This document shows positions 32,990-39,929 of a stretch of DNA of 64,000 bases, piece after piece. The DNA is from Burkholderia sp. OK233 (lineage in GTDB: Bacteria; Pseudomonadota; Gammaproteobacteria; Burkholderiales; Burkholderiaceae). Position 1 is the stretch's first letter. Each line of letters opens with the position of its first letter. The notes under the pieces are model-generated. The model was not told the DNA's origin, searched no databases, and was given only the letters and a program-made list of their open reading frames with translations. The translations under genes were made by a program, and so were the position numbers. Location: positions 1,674,001-1,738,000 of the forward strand of contig NZ_OCSR01000002.1 of assembly GCF_900230185.1 (NCBI RefSeq), written 5' to 3'.

Positions 32990-33616
32990 ATGGCAAGTTC
33001 GGGAATCCGCCGCGCAGCAGCCAACGCGACACCCATTTCAGGCGCGAGCCCGGTCCCGGCAATCGCTGCGCCGCCTCGCGTCGGCGAGCAGATTCAGCGT
33101 CTGCGCGCCGAACGGCGCATGACGCTCGACGACCTGTCGCGCGCGGCCGGCGTGTCGAAATCGATGCTCTCGGAGATCGAGCGCGACAAGGCCAATCCGA
33201 CGATCGCGGTCGCGTGGCGTCTGACGAACGCGCTCGGCGTCAGTCTCGATTCGCTGTTCGCGCCGCAGAAGGCGCCGGAGGCGATTGCCGTCTCCGGTCC
33301 GCACGACATCCCGACTTTGAGCGGGCACGAGGCCAAGTATCAGTTGCGTGTCTGGGGGCCAATCGAATTGGCCGGCAAGTTCGAGTGGTACGAGTTGACG
33401 CTGCAGCCAGGCGGGGCGTTGGTGTCGAACGCGCACGAACCCGGCACGCGTGAGCATCTGACGGTGCTGCAGGGATCGATCGAGATCGAGGCGGCGGGCA
33501 CGACGAAGCGGCTCAAGGCCGCGGACACCGCGCGCTATGTCGCCGACGAGCCGCACGCGATCCGCAACGCCGGCAAGGGCGAAGCGAAAGCACTGCTAGT
33601 GGTGATTCACGGCTGA
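32990..33616 (+). CDS. XRE-family regulator with C-terminal cupin domain
   Basis: 208 residues. After a flexible 30-residue start comes an HTH (QIQRLRAERRMTLDDLSRAA, then GVSKSMLSEIERDKANPT), followed by a cupin barrel at about 125-205 (FEWYELTLQPGGALVSNAHE, REHLTVLQGSIEIEAAG, VADEPHAIRNAG). This arrangement is typical of regulators of amino-acid and amine catabolism, in which the cupin senses a small molecule. Divergent from kbl-tdh, so threonine degradation is the likely target. Confidence 0.9.
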   Translation: MASSGIRRAAANATPISGASPVPAIAAPPRVGEQIQRLRAERRMTLDDLSRAAGVSKSMLSEIERDKANPTIAVAWRLTNALGVSLDSLFAPQKAPEAIAVSGPHDIPTLSGHEAKYQLRVWGPIELAGKFEWYELTLQPGGALVSNAHEPGTREHLTVLQGSIEIEAAGTTKRLKAADTARYVADEPHAIRNAGKGEAKALLVVIHG

Positions 33617-33690
33617 GGCGCGGGCGCACCGTTGCTGGCTGTTGGGGGAAATGGGCTGAGTTGGTCGTTTGGCTAAGGTTGCGCGGGACA

Positions 33691-33706
33691 CTGTATATTT
33701 GTACAG
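33691..33706. promoter_or_regulatory. LexA (SOS) box
   Basis: CTGTATATTTGTACAG is a full CTGT-N8-ACAG LexA site, and with its flanks (A before, TA after) it fits the wider TACTG/CAGTA consensus. It lies 25 bases upstream of the start of the 132-residue gene at 33732, in the promoter position, so that gene is probably induced by DNA damage. Confidence 0.8.
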
Positions 33707-33731
33707 TACAGGGTATCGACTGGAGCCGATA

Positions 33732-34130
33732 ATGAACGACCTGACCACCGAACAAGCCGAGCATGCTCTGGCCGCGCTGCGCTATCAAACTGCGGCGCGC
33801 GATCTTGAACACATCGTGCGCAACATCGCCGCGTGCTACATCGTCCAGCAGGTGCCGCTCTCGTGGCGTCTGCTTCATGCAATCGAAGCCGAAGCGTTGG
33901 CGGACCTCGGATTTGCCAGCCGGCACGACGCGATCATGCTCGGCCTGTTCCAACGCCCGTCCGAGTTGCCCTATCCGGAAACGGACGAGGCGGTGGACTT
34001 CGGCACATCCACCGCATTGCCGGCAGTGTTTGCCTTTGCCGTCTCGGCCTATGAAGAGGCGGCACGCCGCGCCGCACAACCTGCATCTAAAAGCGCTCCG
34101 CTAAAGCACGCACGGGCGTGGGGCGACTGA
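33732..34130 (+). CDS. Hypothetical protein behind an SOS box
   Basis: 132 residues from an ATG with GGAG upstream. The sequence is mostly helical and Ala-rich (TTEQAEHALAALRYQTAARD, VQQVPLSWRLLHAIEAEALA), with an acidic Pro-rich stretch (PSELPYPETDEAVDFG) and a basic tail. No membrane segment, signal peptide or recognised motif. The LexA site at 33691-33706 implies SOS control. It sits just before the recombinase-like gene next to the origin of this replicon, so a role in replication or damage response is possible, but nothing in the protein itself shows one. Confidence 0.65.
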   Translation: MNDLTTEQAEHALAALRYQTAARDLEHIVRNIAACYIVQQVPLSWRLLHAIEAEALADLGFASRHDAIMLGLFQRPSELPYPETDEAVDFGTSTALPAVFAFAVSAYEEAARRAAQPASKSAPLKHARAWGD

Positions 34131-34193
34131 GTCAGGCGCTGTACTTTCATTGGTTGCCACCTACAATATGCGCAACTAACGGAAGGATAGCTT

Positions 34194-35261
34194 ATGTCAC
34201 CTCCTCATCTGTCCGACCCGATCCCACGCCCTGAACCGTCAACCGATCTCTTCGATCAGGAACGGGAAGACTGGCGCCGCGATCCGCAAATCGCGTTCGA
34301 CGCGTGGCTCGCCAAGCAGCACTTCAGACGCTCTTCTGCTGAAGTCTATCAAGCACAGTGGGGGCTTTTCCTCGACTGGCTTGCGGTTCGCCAAAAGAGC
34401 CTGGTCACGGTCGATACGCAAACCATCGCTGAATTCGTGGGCGGCCTTGCGATCCGAAAACCGCAACGCGTCAGGTATTTGCGGCTCATTGAACGGGTAC
34501 TGGACCACGTACGCGAAATCGAATCCGCGTCGACCAATCCCGCACGTTTCATTGCTCAGGATGGCGAAGCAGCATGGCGGAACGCACGCGACAACGAGCC
34601 GACCGGGTTTCTCAATCATGCAGAACGAGCCGCACTCATTGCACATCTGTTTTCGCCCTTGCCGTCCTTGTCCGTCGCGCAGCGCTGGAGAGAGCGACGT
34701 GACCGCGCATTGATTGCTGTGTTTCTTGGCGGTGGCATTAAGACCGGGGAGGCGGCAGCACTTACGGTTAGTTGCGTGAGCGTCGGCTCTCCGTGGGTCA
34801 CGATCGAGTCCGCGAATCCGATGCTGACGCGCCGTACCCGACTCGCGCCCTTCGCGGCTGCCGTTCTCGACGCATGGCTTGCCGAACGGCGCCTTTCTGA
34901 ACTGGCCGGCAATCTGGTCTTTCCCGCTTCGCCTTCAGGACGCCCTATGCACAAGGCGACCATGCTGCGCGCAGTGGATGCGTTGATCGACGCGGCAGGC
35001 ATTGCCGCGTCTCGAGCCTCACGCGCCAGTCCGCAAACTTTGCGCAACACCTTCGCGGCAGATCTGTTCGAGAGCGGAGTTGAGGCGGAACAGGTGGGGC
35101 AATGGCTGGGATTTGTGCAGGCCGTGTCTGCCAACCGTTTGTATCGGGCGTGGCAAAGGTGGATGGATCAGCAGGATTCGCCAATCGTCGATGAGCCGGA
35201 TCCAGCCGCTCCGCCATTACCCACACCTAGGCGCGACGGACGTTTGACGAGGAAAGGGTGA
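34194..35261 (+). CDS. Tyrosine-recombinase-like protein with altered catalytic residues
   Basis: 355 residues with the two-domain plan of phage integrase/Xer proteins: an N-terminal SAM-like core-binding domain (about 40-125, FDAWLAKQHFRRSSAEVYQA) and a C-terminal catalytic-type domain (about 150-330). The expected first Arg is replaced by Lys (GGGIKTGEAAAL), the box II His by Gln (SPQTLRNTFAADLFESGV, where the Arg is kept), and the second His by Phe (WLGFVQAVSANRLY, with the Tyr kept). It may have lost cleavage activity and work as a DNA-binding or accessory protein at the origin. No attachment sites were seen. It converges on kfrA, with two iterons between them. Confidence 0.75.
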   Translation: MSPPHLSDPIPRPEPSTDLFDQEREDWRRDPQIAFDAWLAKQHFRRSSAEVYQAQWGLFLDWLAVRQKSLVTVDTQTIAEFVGGLAIRKPQRVRYLRLIERVLDHVREIESASTNPARFIAQDGEAAWRNARDNEPTGFLNHAERAALIAHLFSPLPSLSVAQRWRERRDRALIAVFLGGGIKTGEAAALTVSCVSVGSPWVTIESANPMLTRRTRLAPFAAAVLDAWLAERRLSELAGNLVFPASPSGRPMHKATMLRAVDALIDAAGIAASRASRASPQTLRNTFAADLFESGVEAEQVGQWLGFVQAVSANRLYRAWQRWMDQQDSPIVDEPDPAAPPLPTPRRDGRLTRKG

Positions 35262-35269
35262 GTGGACGG

Positions 35270-35313
35270 GCCCTGAAAATACTCACCCATTGGGTCCCGA
35301 ATTTCCTCACCTT
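35270..35313 (-). repeat. Two iteron-like repeats (array D)
   Basis: Copies at 35270-35289 and 35294-35313, start-to-start distance 24. On the minus strand the second reads AAGGTGAGGAAATTCGGGAC, an excellent match to the origin consensus; the first (TGGGTGAGTATTTTCAGGGC) is weaker. They fill the gap between the convergent recombinase-like and kfrA genes, on the far side of kfrA from the main iteron block and in opposite orientation. Confidence 0.75.
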
Positions 35314-35350
35314 TAGCGATTTATCCGTTATGACGCCCCACGCCGAGCGG

Positions 35351-36556
35351 TCATGCCGACGCTGCAATCGACCCGCTCGACAAAAACCGGCTAACTGCCT
35401 CCAGCCTTGATTCGCCGGGTCCCGACGAGTGATCGCATTCCGGACACTGCAGCTCGAAGCGGTGATCCACTTGCGATAACTCGGGCTCACCTTCCTCACA
35501 TTTTGGGCAGCGCAACGGCAGCGTGACGTGGCCGTCCGCCGCGGTACCGATCATCGCCAGCTCGTCGTTCGTGAGCCTGCCCGCTTCGACCAGCGAACAC
35601 AACAAGTTCGCGACGGCGGGATCGATGTCCTGCTGACCGCGCAGCGTCGCAACTTCTTTCGTCAAAACGTCCACTTCATCCGACTGCTCGCGCAGTTGCG
35701 CGTCGAGCCGGTCGCCGCGCGCCTTGGCTGCAGCGAGTTGCTGAATAAACTCGAATTCCTTGCGACTGGCGTCACGCACCCCCGATTGATAGGTGGCCGC
35801 CATGCTGCGCAAGGAATCGAGTTCGACCAGCATTGGCTTCACACGGCGCTCGGCTTCGGCAACGGCATCCTTGATCTGTTGCGCATAGTGCTCTGTACTT
35901 TGGCGCAATTCGACATGCAGCGCATCGATCCGGTCGCGGAGCGCCGCGTTAGTCGCCTGTTCGGTATCGAGGCGTTGGCGCAACGTTTCGTTTTCGCCGT
36001 CGAGTCGACGCACCGTGGCCTGCAAGCCTTCCTGGTGAGCGGTCCCATGTGTAGTGGCGCTAGATAGCTCAGTCTCGAGCGCGCGAACGCGTTCCCATGC
36101 GGCTTCAGCTCTGAGTTCGCTGCGCTTGATCGCTTCTTCCGACACGTCGCGGCGAATTTCTGCTTCTCGTGCGCGTTGGTCGGCGACTGTAATTTGGGCT
36201 CGAATTTCCTCGCGTTCGCTGTCGAGAGTAGAGCGGGCATGCACGACGGCTTCTTCGAAAAGCGCGCCCAATAATTCTCCGGCGCGATCTTCCAGTGCTT
36301 TCGGGATAGCGCCGGCACCGACTTTTACGCGCGACACCGTTCGGATGCGTTCCCAAAAATGGTCGATATCCTTCGGGATGTCGCTTGCGCTGCCTGTTTG
36401 AGTCAGGTCGCGAACGGCCGCCATGGATGGGCGAATGCCCAAATCGAAAAAAAGTCGCTTGCAAGCATGCAGTGACAGTTCCTGCCGCCGTGCCCCGCTA
36501 GCCCTCAACGATTCAAGCTCGTCACGGATGGCTTGCCGTTCCTGGTCCAGATTCAT
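35351..36556 (-). CDS. kfrA: KfrA-like DNA-binding coiled-coil protein with C-terminal zinc ribbon
   Basis: 401 residues. The N-terminal 100 residues resemble the KfrA DNA-binding domain (ACKRLFFDLGIRPSMAAVRD, then TQTGSASDIPKDIDHFW). About residues 105-310 are a continuous coiled coil rich in Arg, Glu, Ala and Gln. The C-terminus adds two CxxC pairs (RCPKCEEGEPEL and LQCPECDHSSG) that look like a zinc ribbon, which is not part of plasmid KfrA. KfrA proteins bind their own promoter and support stable inheritance of plasmids. The gene lies next to the iteron block, and its 5' region has a direct repeat (36599-36626) that may be its operator. Confidence 0.82.
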   Translation of the reverse strand: MNLDQERQAIRDELESLRASGARRQELSLHACKRLFFDLGIRPSMAAVRDLTQTGSASDIPKDIDHFWERIRTVSRVKVGAGAIPKALEDRAGELLGALFEEAVVHARSTLDSEREEIRAQITVADQRAREAEIRRDVSEEAIKRSELRAEAAWERVRALETELSSATTHGTAHQEGLQATVRRLDGENETLRQRLDTEQATNAALRDRIDALHVELRQSTEHYAQQIKDAVAEAERRVKPMLVELDSLRSMAATYQSGVRDASRKEFEFIQQLAAAKARGDRLDAQLREQSDEVDVLTKEVATLRGQQDIDPAVANLLCSLVEAGRLTNDELAMIGTAADGHVTLPLRCPKCEEGEPELSQVDHRFELQCPECDHSSGPGESRLEAVSRFLSSGSIAASA

Positions 36557-36598
36557 GTATACCTCGATGTCGCTCGAATTGGATGAAGCATAACAATT

Positions 36599-36626
36599 TA
36601 CGTATTGTTTGCTACGTATTTGTTTG
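36599..36626. promoter_or_regulatory. Direct repeat upstream of kfrA (candidate KfrA operator)
   Basis: TACGTATTGTTTG (36599-36611) is repeated as TACGTATTTGTTTG (36613-36626), 14 bases on. The sequence is AT-rich in a GC-rich genome and lies about 43-70 bases upstream of the kfrA start codon, where autoregulatory KfrA sites are expected. Confidence 0.5.
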
Positions 36627-36939
36627 GGACGAGTGTTATTTAGCCAATTGGCGTGTTTTGACGTTGCTGGTAGGTCACAAGATCGGAGTGAGCTGCATTT
36701 TTCCGTGAAACAAAACGAAGACTAGCCAATAAGCCGTTGTAAATAAAGAGATTTCAGCAGTTTCTTTCTGATCGCTCACTGTTTCACGAAGGCGTAATGG
36801 GAGCGATGGGGTGGAGCGGCGTTGTCCGAAGGACGCGCGGGGAAAAGTCTAGAGAGTAATAAAAGTAAACACCTTTGAACCCATGTTAAAAACGTTAACG
36901 CCATGGCAAACCCTTATCAGGCCGGCGTTTCAGCCCGGC

Positions 36940-38383
36940 AAGGTGAAGCTTTACGGGAGAGGTGGTGAGGTCTTGCGGGAGTGTTGGGTGATGAGGTTCA
37001 GGGGCCTCGGTGAGCGGGTCCGGGACAGAACGTGAGCGGGTTCAGGAGCTGCCCCAAAAGTGCGGTTTGGCTAAAGGTGAGGTTTTGCGGGACCTGAGCG
37101 TCCGGGATCGCCCGGCAGCACTTAAAAGTAGGTTCAGAGCGCGACTGGCCTGAAGGTGAGCGCTTTCGGGACCTCCGCGGCCCCCAATTTTTGACCTTGT
37201 TTTGGCCTCGTTAACCCCATTGGTGAGTCAAGACAGGAGAAAACGCGAACCGAAGGTGAGACTTTCCGGGGCCGAGGCGTCATTTTTGCCTCAATTTTGT
37301 GCATTCGGGCGCTTAAGGTGAGTGTTTGCGGGAGCTGAACCTGATTTCGACCGAAATTCGGTCCGGTGCGTCGATGGGATCTTCGATCACCCTTGCGGAA
37401 AGGTGAGCAAATTCGGGAGACGTGGATCGAGACGATAGCCGGCTCGTCAAAATGCTTGTTTTGGGCCAGAGGTGAGATTTTTCGGGAGCCTTTTTGGACG
37501 TTTGTGTTCGCTAAGGTGAGGAAATACAGGACCAAAATCGCCACAACGGGCCGGAAAAGCCCTACGGACGCTGTCAGAGCCGTTCCGGTTTTGCGGCTAT
37601 TGAAATCTTAAGGTGAGGTTTTTCGGGGCCCCTTGGGCTGCGTCCGGAAACGTCGGATTTCCTTGAAAAGCTGCTAAAGGTGAGGATATACGGGAGAGCG
37701 TACCCATCGCTCGGTTAATAGTGATCCCATAACCCAATGAAATCATTGAATAATTTTTGTGCGCTGCGCAAAGGTGAGGTTTTTCGGGGGGGGCTTCTCC
37801 ATGAGCTGCGCGGGCCTGTTCCGGGCTCATAGGTGAGGCTTTTCGGGACTATTTATCGGTGTTTTTTCAGTGCCCCAGGTCTGGAGGCCGCGTCGTTCCG
37901 AGCGCTCAGGTGGCGTTAAGGTGAGCTTTTTCGGGGGAGGTTGCCGCGATTCGGATCTCGCCCTCGCATGAATTAGGTGTCTTGCTGCCAGCTTCGGCGG
38001 CCATTTACGCAATTGGAGATGCGGCAATTGCCGTGTGCATCTGCGCGGCGAAGGCCACATGGCTCAATCGACGCGTGTGCACGCCGGCGCGCTTAGGCGC
38101 GGCGCCTGCTTAGGGAGGAGGCGCCGCGCGTTTGCCGGATTTCTCCCCTCCCCTATCCGCTGAAATCGACAGAAGCGGTCCGTGCCAACGGTTGAGTGCG
38201 AGTGCGCTCCGCTCGCAACGTGCGTGCAGCCAAAATTCACGAAAATTTTTTGAGGTGAGAAGATTCGGGATCGAATAGCGCCCGTTCGCGGCAGGTCAGA
38301 AATAGGTCAGTTTTCGGGAGGCCGCGACCTGTAAGGATGCCCTGAACCTGGCGCGAAACGGGTGAGGTGAGGGTTTTCGGGAG
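36940..38383 (+). repeat. Origin iteron array
   Basis: Direct 20-base repeats, consensus AAGGTGAGGTTTTTCGGGAC, at 36940, 36962, 37007, 37029, 37074, 37153, 37220, 37253, 37315, 37400, 37469, 37513, 37610, 37677, 37771, 37830, 37918, 38252 and 38364 (start positions); degenerate ones near 36986 and 37096. GGTGAG and the final CGGGA (or CAGGA at 37029, 37220, 37513) are the fixed blocks, and the six to seven bases between vary. All point towards rep. Spacing is irregular (22 to 97), with a 334-base gap before the copy at 38252. The weakest members listed are 37007 and 37220. Confidence 0.92.
38097..38129. other. Perfect GC-rich hairpin in the iteron-free part of the origin
   Basis: GCGCGGCGCCT (38097-38107) and AGGCGCCGCGC (38119-38129) form a perfect 11-base stem with an 11-base loop. 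It lies in the 310-base gap between iterons 37918 and 38252. No T-tract follows, so a transcription terminator is not favoured; a cruciform or single-strand initiation structure is possible. Confidence 0.5.
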
Positions 38384-38392
38384 TTGCTCGAG

Positions 38393-38416
38393 GTGAGTTG
38401 TGCCTCGTAAACTCAC
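38393..38416. promoter_or_regulatory. Inverted half-iteron, candidate Rep autorepression operator
   Basis: GTGAGTT (38393-38399) and AACTCAC (38410-38416) form an inverted repeat that contains the GTGAG core of the iterons. A second short inverted pair TCACC/GGTGA follows at 38418-38433, and a TATAGA at 38443-38448 is a possible -10 element of the rep promoter. In iteron plasmids, Rep dimers bind such inverted half-sites to repress their own gene. Confidence 0.6.
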
Positions 38417-38501
38417 TTCACCGGGAACGGTGAGACCCGTGCTATAGACGCGTATCACCGCAGCCGGTATGCTCTCGCCAAATCCCTCCTCGACCAGACG
38501 C

Positions 38502-39851
38502 ATGGCCACGAAGCGCGCGAAGAAGACAGATGTAGTCAGCCCGAGCTCGGCCGAATTACGCAAGGCCGTCGAGGCGATCGCCATCCAGCCCAAGAGCGGC
38601 AAGATCACGCTCCTCACCCGCAAGCTGTTCAACGTTCTCCTTGCCGTCGCACAGCAAGCCGACGAGTCCGGCGATACCTATCGGGCCTTGCTGTCCGACA
38701 TCGTCGCCAATTCGGCGTTCGATTCGAACGACACGGCGCTCGTGAAAGAACACCTGCGGCGCATGGTGTCGGTGCAGGTCGAATGGAGTACCGGCACGTC
38801 CAGCCAGAAGCCAGGCCGGAAATGGGGTATTTCCACGCTGATTGCCGACGCGGAAATTCTTGAAGATCCCACCACCCGCCGTGTATGGGTGGAGTTCTCG
38901 TTTGCGCCGAAGATCAAAAAGAAGCTGCTCGACCCGGTTCAGTATGCGCGGTTGAGTCTGCAGTTCCAGAGCCAGTTGCGCAGTAGCGCGGGGCTCGCAC
39001 TTTACGAGATTTGCGTTCGTTACCTGACCAACCCGAGCCATCTAACGATGCGCGAAACATGGGAATGGTGGCGCCCTATCCTCTCCGGCACGCCCGACAC
39101 CGAAGCTGGCGATGAGGCAAAGCGTGAGTACAAGTACTTCAAACGCGATTACCTGCGCCCGGCCATCGCCGAGGTGAATGCGGTCACCAACATCTTTGTC
39201 GAGTTGATCGAGCACCGCGAAGGGCGGCGGGTCGCCGAGATCCAGTTCCGCGTGACCGAGCGCAAGCAGCCCATGCTTGCACTCGACGAACACCCGAATG
39301 TGTTCGACAGCACCCTGGTCGACCGGATGGTGAAGATCGGCATTCCGCTGAAAGAAGCGCAAACACTGTATGCCGATAGCGAAGAAAATCGGATTCGCGC
39401 GGCGCTGCAGATGACCGAGCAACGCATGCGCAGCACGTCGTTGCCTGCTGTGCGTAGCGCGCCGGCGCTGTTCAAGGATGCGTTGAAGAAGGGCTATGCG
39501 CCGCCAGTCGAAGCGCTGGCATCCGGTAGCGGCGGCAAAGCCGCAGTGGCTGCGCCGGCGGACGACCTCAAAGCGCGGCTGCTTGGCGAGTACTCGGCGG
39601 TCCGCCGCAAGGAAGCGCGCGAGCTTTACGACGAGCAAGGTGAGTCCGAACGGGAGATCGCGCGGAAGTCGTTTGAGGGCGACGTGTTACCGGATCTCGG
39701 CACGCACATGCGGGACGATTGGCGTCGTCGTGGGCTGGATTCGAAGATCGTCGAAACGGCGTTCTTCGATTGGCTGGCTCGCAAAACGTGGGGAGAACCC
39801 ACCGATGGCGACCTGCTCGCCTTTACGCTGAGCCAATCGCGCGCGGCGTAG
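38502..39851 (+). CDS. rep: Replication initiator protein (Rep_3 / RepB-like)
   Basis: 449 residues from the ATG at 38502 (MATKRAKK); an in-frame ATG at 38469 is an alternative, and neither has a clear ribosome site. The N-terminal half holds the first winged-helix domain of Rep_3 initiators (AIQPKSGKITLLTRKLFNVL and LRSSAGLALYEICVRYL, then MRETWEWWRPILSG and YKYFKRDYLRPAIAEVN). The C-terminal half (about 310-449) carries an additional helical domain. Rep binds iterons and starts replication of the replicon. Its gene lies directly after the iteron array, convergent with parB. A further iteron match lies inside it at 39637-39656. Confidence 0.92.
   Translation: MATKRAKKTDVVSPSSAELRKAVEAIAIQPKSGKITLLTRKLFNVLLAVAQQADESGDTYRALLSDIVANSAFDSNDTALVKEHLRRMVSVQVEWSTGTSSQKPGRKWGISTLIADAEILEDPTTRRVWVEFSFAPKIKKKLLDPVQYARLSLQFQSQLRSSAGLALYEICVRYLTNPSHLTMRETWEWWRPILSGTPDTEAGDEAKREYKYFKRDYLRPAIAEVNAVTNIFVELIEHREGRRVAEIQFRVTERKQPMLALDEHPNVFDSTLVDRMVKIGIPLKEAQTLYADSEENRIRAALQMTEQRMRSTSLPAVRSAPALFKDALKKGYAPPVEALASGSGGKAAVAAPADDLKARLLGEYSAVRRKEARELYDEQGESEREIARKSFEGDVLPDLGTHMRDDWRRRGLDSKIVETAFFDWLARKTWGEPTDGDLLAFTLSQSRAA
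39637..39656 (+). repeat. Iteron-like sequence inside rep
   Basis: AAGGTGAGTCCGAACGGGAG keeps both fixed blocks of the origin iteron (AAGGTGAG and CGGGAG at the right distance) while coding for Gln-Gly-Glu-Ser-Glu-Arg-Glu. Same orientation as the origin array. Confidence 0.5.
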
Positions 39852-39874
39852 TTATCAAGAGCGCATCAAGAAAA

Positions 39875-39908
39875 ACGGCGGCCACTTTCGTGCGCCGCCG
39901 TATCTTTT
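39875..39908. terminator. Bidirectional terminator between rep and parB
   Basis: ACGGCGGC (39875-39882) pairs with GCCGCCGT (39894-39901), 11-base loop, followed by ATCTTTTCC on the plus strand and preceded by AAGAAAA, so a T-rich tail exists in both directions. It lies between two convergent genes. Confidence 0.72.
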
Positions 39909-39929
39909 CCTGCTGATGCTCTCCCTTCG

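Larger units (their letters stand above)
36857..38468. other. Replication origin of a secondary replicon (ori)
   Basis: About 1.6 kb without genes between kfrA and rep. It holds some 18 direct iterons, AT-rich candidates for strand opening at 36857-36899 (with GTTAAAAACGTTAAC) and 37714-37760, a perfect GC-rich hairpin (38097-38129) and an inverted half-iteron operator before rep. No good DnaA box (TTATCCACA) was found here; the nearest cluster is at 48.8 kb. The combination with an adjacent Rep_3-type gene and parAB supports an iteron-controlled origin. Confidence 0.85.

Noticed and set aside
33673..33690. AAGGTTGCGCGGGAC next to the LexA box, resembling an iteron
   Set aside because: Would need a deletion of about five bases between the fixed blocks; not counted as a copy.
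34194..35261. Mobile element or genomic island bounded by the integrase-like gene
   Set aside because: No tRNA, attachment repeats or other phage genes nearby, and catalytic residues are changed; the gene is better seen as part of the origin region.
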